Source of the DNA: an uncultured Lachnospiraceae bacterium
GTDB taxonomy: Bacteria; Bacillota; Clostridia; Lachnospirales; Lachnospiraceae
DNA length: 64,000 nucleotides
Assembly (NCBI GenBank): GCA_934438085.1
Contig: CAKSBC010000008.1
Location: 17,582 to 81,581, forward strand
Reading direction: 5' to 3'
The translations under genes were made by a program, and so were the position numbers. A model generated the notes under the pieces. The model was not told where the DNA came from and ran no database searches. It saw only the letters and a program-made list of their open reading frames with translations. The stretch's first letter is position 1. Each line of letters starts with the position of its first letter. Shown here piece by piece: positions 60,867-64,000 of this stretch.

Positions 60867-63102
60867 TGACGATATCTTTGAAAGCTTAAATATTGACAAG
60901 AAAAATTCACGCCCCTCAGGCGGCAGAAGTTATGATGATTATGGAAATGATGACGGCTGCTTAAGCAATGGTTCAGGTCGTGATGATACTATAATTTTTG
61001 AGGACCTCGATATGGAGGACCGAATTTTTAATTCTGCCTTAGACGAAGAGAGTAAGAAAAGACCGTCCGGTACAAGAAAAGTTTCAGGTAAGGGCAGTTC
61101 ACAGTTTGGAACTTCTCAAGGTGCCGAGCAGCCGGGCAGAAATGCAGCTGCTGCAAAGCAGAGACGTATCGACGATCTTCTGGCTGATTATGATAATAGC
61201 TATGAAAGCAGCGGTTATGTCAACAATGCTGACCTTGGTGGAAGCGCAAAGAACAATAAGCGCAGCAAATCAGCATACGGACAGAGCTCAAGAGAAAGAG
61301 AGATACCGAAGGAACTCAATACTGAGGAAACCAGCGTAGACCGTAAGAAGTTCAAGAAGGAAAATGAGCGAAAGAGACAGAGCCGCATAAAAAAGATAAT
61401 TGCGGCTGTGGCGGTAGAGCTTATTACTCTTTTGGCTATTTTTGGTTACGGCTATTTCTTAAGAAACTGGAATCTTATCCAGAGACCGGATATCAAGCTT
61501 GAAGCGATTGAAAACAATAACCTTTCTGTCGAGCAAAAGGAAGAGATGGAGAAGGGCTATTGGACTGTTGCAGTGTTCGGTGTAGATGACAGAGGTGATA
61601 ATCTGGTAGCACGAGGACTTAATTCCGACGTCATTATCATCGCAAACATCAACAGGGAAACCGGAGACATTAAGCTTGTTTCAGTATTTAGAGACAGCTA
61701 CTTAAATGTTTCCGAGAAGAATACCTATAACAAAATAAATTCAGCATATGCCATGGGCGGTCCTGAGCAGGCACTTGCCGCTCTTAATAAGAACCTTGAC
61801 CTTAACATAACAAATTATGTTTGCTTTAACTGGAAGGCAGTTGCGGACGGCATCAACATACTCGGAGGCGTGGACGGCATATCGCTTTCAAAGGCAGAGC
61901 TTTATTATATCAATGCATATATTACAGAGACTGTTAAAGTAACCGGCATCGGTTCACATCAGCTTAAGAATACCGGAGAGCAGCATCTTGACGGCGTTCA
62001 GGCAGTTGCGTACGCACGACTCAGATATATGGATAATGACTTTGCCCGTACGGAAAGACAGAGAAATGTCATTAAGGCTTGCTTCCAGAAGGCAAAGACT
62101 GCAGATTTCTCAGTTCTTAACAATATCATGGTAACATGCTTCCCGCAGGTAGCTACTAATATCAACTTTAACGATATAGTTGCCATGGCGCAGAACATAA
62201 CCAGATATAATATTGCCGATACAGCAGGATTCCCGTGGTCAAGAGGAGATGCGATGATCAAGGGTAAGGGTGATTGTGTAATACCTACAACACTTGAGTC
62301 CAATGTCATAAAGCTGCATGAGTTCCTCTTCGACGACAGCTCATACACACCTTCTGATGCAGTACTTAAGATAAGCAATAAGATCAAGAAAGATTCAAGC
62401 CTCTATAAGGAAGGCCGCTTCATAGATTCTGTTTCAACAGACGGCGGAGTTATCCAGAAGCCAAAGACACCTGTAAAGGTTGAGATGGATGACGATGATG
62501 AGGATGACGATACCGAGAACAGCAAGGAAAGCAAGAAGAATAACAAGGAGACAATAGGAATAGATGAGAATGGAAACTATATCTATCCTACAGACTCTGA
62601 CGGCAACTTCGTCATTCCTACAGATTCTCACGGTAATATCATCTATCCTACAGATGAGGATGGCAATGTTATAAAGGAATCAAAGGGTACCAGACCTACC
62701 GATCTTTCAGGTGAGAATGTAGATATCTTTGAATCGGATGTGGATGAAAGTCCAATCGATGAAACAAGTCGTGTATCATCGCCTACGGCACCTGACGGAA
62801 GACCTCATACACCTGAGGAATCCAGACATAATAACTCTTCACAAAGAGAGACGACAACGGCTGCAGGAGGACCTTCACAGAATAGTTCTAGACCATCCAA
62901 TCATGGTACATCAAATGACAATGCGCCGGGATCTTCATCGAGCAGCTCAGATTCACCGGGCTCAAATACATCTGGTTCAAATGCACCGGGATCGAATTCA
63001 GGAAGTTCAAACTCACCGGATACAAATGCACCTGGAAGCAGCAGTACAACAGCGCCGCCTGCTTCAGGAGATGTTTCGATCAGTGATGAACCAATGTTCT
63101 GA
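60856..63102 (+). CDS. LytR-CpsA-Psr family ligase with long disordered tails
   Basis: 748 residues. A hydrophilic cytosolic N-terminus of about 175 residues is followed by a membrane helix (about 178-198) and the LCP domain (about 230-480). LCP motifs include LVSVFRDSYLN, NKINSAYAMGGPEQAL, HLDGVQAVAYARLRY and FARTERQRNVIK. The C-terminus has three YPTD/IPTDxxGN tandem units (about 575-615) and a Ser/Gly/Pro/Asn-rich tail. LCP enzymes transfer lipid-linked glycans to peptidoglycan or protein, consistent with the upstream glycan genes. The start overlaps the transferase gene by 11 bases; AAGGGA precedes it. Confidence 0.92.
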   Translation: MHTDDDIFESLNIDKKNSRPSGGRSYDDYGNDDGCLSNGSGRDDTIIFEDLDMEDRIFNSALDEESKKRPSGTRKVSGKGSSQFGTSQGAEQPGRNAAAAKQRRIDDLLADYDNSYESSGYVNNADLGGSAKNNKRSKSAYGQSSREREIPKELNTEETSVDRKKFKKENERKRQSRIKKIIAAVAVELITLLAIFGYGYFLRNWNLIQRPDIKLEAIENNNLSVEQKEEMEKGYWTVAVFGVDDRGDNLVARGLNSDVIIIANINRETGDIKLVSVFRDSYLNVSEKNTYNKINSAYAMGGPEQALAALNKNLDLNITNYVCFNWKAVADGINILGGVDGISLSKAELYYINAYITETVKVTGIGSHQLKNTGEQHLDGVQAVAYARLRYMDNDFARTERQRNVIKACFQKAKTADFSVLNNIMVTCFPQVATNINFNDIVAMAQNITRYNIADTAGFPWSRGDAMIKGKGDCVIPTTLESNVIKLHEFLFDDSSYTPSDAVLKISNKIKKDSSLYKEGRFIDSVSTDGGVIQKPKTPVKVEMDDDDEDDDTENSKESKKNNKETIGIDENGNYIYPTDSDGNFVIPTDSHGNIIYPTDEDGNVIKESKGTRPTDLSGENVDIFESDVDESPIDETSRVSSPTAPDGRPHTPEESRHNNSSQRETTTAAGGPSQNSSRPSNHGTSNDNAPGSSSSSSDSPGSNTSGSNAPGSNSGSSNSPDTNAPGSSSTTAPPASGDVSISDEPMF

Positions 63103-63153
63103 TATGAGACTGCCTGCAGAGGTATATAAAACAATATAAGCAATATATTAGAG

Positions 63154-63187
63154 AGGCTCTGACCATGCGGTCAGGGCCTTTGCTTTA
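63154..63187 (+). terminator. Terminator of the polysaccharide operon
   Basis: AGGCTCTGACC pairs with GGTCAGGGCCT, followed by TTGCTTT. Confidence 0.75.
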
Positions 63188-63205
63188 AAGAGAGCCAATC
63201 TGCTA

Positions 63206-63234
63206 TTGACAAAACTTAGTATCAGTCATATAAT
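63206..63234 (+). promoter_or_regulatory. Promoter of the HD-domain gene
   Basis: TTGACA (63206-63211), 17 bases, TATAAT (63229-63234): perfect consensus. The leader is about 115 bases with no recognised riboswitch. Confidence 0.8.
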
Positions 63235-63356
63235 CCACACTACCTACAATGTTAGTTGGTATTAAATGGGGGCACGGAAATTAAAAATAGCTGGAATAAT
63301 AAACTGCAATTTTTTACCTGCTGTTAAAATATCAAAATTTAAAGGAGATTGATTTA

Positions 63357-63914
63357 ATGATTCCAACACCTGAAGAAGCATGGGAACTGCTCTGTGAATA
63401 TAATCAGGGAGAATTTCACAGAAAACACGGACGTATTGTCGGTGACGTTTTGCGCTGGTATGCAATTGAGCTCGGATATGAAGATGAGGCAGACTTTTGG
63501 GAGGCCGTAGGCATTCTCCATGATCTTGATTTTGAGCAGTGGCCGGAACAGCACTGCATTAAGGAAGAGGAGCTTTTAAAAGAAAAAAAAATTGACGATA
63601 AGCTCATACATGCTGTTGTAAGCCATGGATATATGCTTACTGTTGATACAAAGCCTGAAGCGGAAATGGAAAAGGTGCTTTATGCGGCAGATGAACTTAC
63701 AGGACTTATAGGTGCTGTGGCACTGATGAGACCGTCTAAGAGTGTCAGTGACATGGAAGTAAAGTCGGTGAAGAAAAAGTATAAGGATAAAAAGTTTGCT
63801 GCAGGCTGTTCAAGAGAGGTTATTGAACGCGGAGCAGAAATGCTGAATTGGGATCTTGATACACTGATAAGTAAAACTATCGAAGCTATGAGATCAAGTG
63901 AGGCCGTGGATTAA
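63357..63914 (+). CDS. HD-domain phosphohydrolase
   Basis: 185 residues. His residues in FHRKHGRIVGDVLRW and the HD pair in GILHDLDFEQWPEQH, then VVSHGYML and AADELTGL, match the metal ligands of a small HD domain. The substrate is unknown; relatives hydrolyse nucleotides or act as uncharacterised hydrolases. A consensus promoter suggests strong expression. AAAGGAGATTGATTTA precedes the ATG. Confidence 0.85.
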   Translation: MIPTPEEAWELLCEYNQGEFHRKHGRIVGDVLRWYAIELGYEDEADFWEAVGILHDLDFEQWPEQHCIKEEELLKEKKIDDKLIHAVVSHGYMLTVDTKPEAEMEKVLYAADELTGLIGAVALMRPSKSVSDMEVKSVKKKYKDKKFAAGCSREVIERGAEMLNWDLDTLISKTIEAMRSSEAVD

Positions 63915-63956
63915 TATAAGTATTAAGGGGCTGTGAAAAAAGCATAGCTCAGAAAA

Positions 63957-64000
63957 AAGAAGGACCAAGGGTACATAAGAGCCCAAGGTCCTTCTTTTAT
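63957..64000 (+). terminator. Terminator at the window end
   Basis: AAAGAAGGACC...GGG pairs with CCC...GGTCCTTCTTT, ending at the window boundary with TTTAT. Confidence 0.75.

Noticed and set aside
63235..63356. Possible structured leader of the HD-domain gene
   Set aside because: TACC/GGTA and other short pairings are too weak and match no class I know.

Overview
The window looks like a chromosomal segment of an anaerobic Firmicute, most likely a Lachnospiraceae-type Clostridium. Support comes from moderate G+C, strong AGGAGG ribosome sites, a CIRCE-controlled clpB, a fused PotC-PotD polyamine transporter, a rubrerythrin with an N-terminal rubredoxin domain, an ECF-type folate carrier, and the fhs/fchA/folD one-carbon genes. 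Gene density is high, most genes lie on the + strand, and no tRNA, rRNA, CRISPR array, prophage or insertion sequence was recognised. The family-level assignment is inference.

Layout. 1-5.9 kb: one-carbon and folate cluster (fhs, fchA, folD, folT, folC) behind a probable ZTP (pfl) riboswitch and attenuator. 6.1-9.7 kb: rpmG-secE-nusG, rplK-rplA and rplJ-rplL with L1 and L10 autoregulatory leaders; rpoB does not follow. 10-11.7 kb: secreted NlpC/P60 hydrolase, cytidylate-kinase-like protein, rhodanese. 11.8-15.9 kb: FMN riboswitch and ribD-ribE-ribBA-ribH. 16-24 kb: HAD phosphatase, aconitase-family hydratase (- strand), rarA, a lipoprotein, a TIM-barrel protein, and a cation antiporter (- strand) behind a yybP-ykoY type manganese riboswitch. 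24-29.8 kb: clpB, a CLC transporter of the fluoride-exporter type, cupin, DegV. 30-36.1 kb: F1Fo ATP synthase operon a-c-b-alpha-gamma-beta-epsilon with no delta gene. 36.3-40.5 kb: wall-binding repeat protein, then a PdxA2/DUF1537 acid-sugar catabolic pair. 40.8-46.9 kb: recA, recX, potA, potB, potCD. 47-50.4 kb: signal peptidase I carrying a zinc-ribbon insert, a trigger-factor-like lipoprotein, a frameshifted dus, two 43-bp hairpin repeats. 50.4-55.7 kb: rubrerythrin, a GHMP sugar kinase with rpiB, queT behind a preQ1-I riboswitch, uridine phosphorylase and phosphopentomutase. 55.7-63.9 kb: two GT2 glycosyltransferases, a polyprenyl-phosphate sugar transferase and an LCP ligase (extracellular or wall polysaccharide), then an HD-domain protein.

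Working together. The first cluster imports folate, polyglutamylates it and interconverts formyl-, methenyl- and methylene-THF. The riboflavin operon, the nucleoside salvage pair and the polysaccharide cluster are likewise functional units. Four ligand-sensing riboswitches can be argued from sequence (ZTP, FMN, Mn2+, preQ1).

The least ordinary items are a roughly 180-residue two-repeat insertion inside the TOBE domain of PotA, the zinc ribbon inside signal peptidase I beside a lipoprotein trigger factor, and the delta-less ATP synthase with an extended alpha N-terminus and a c subunit carrying a signal peptide. I found no wholly unknown multi-gene system.
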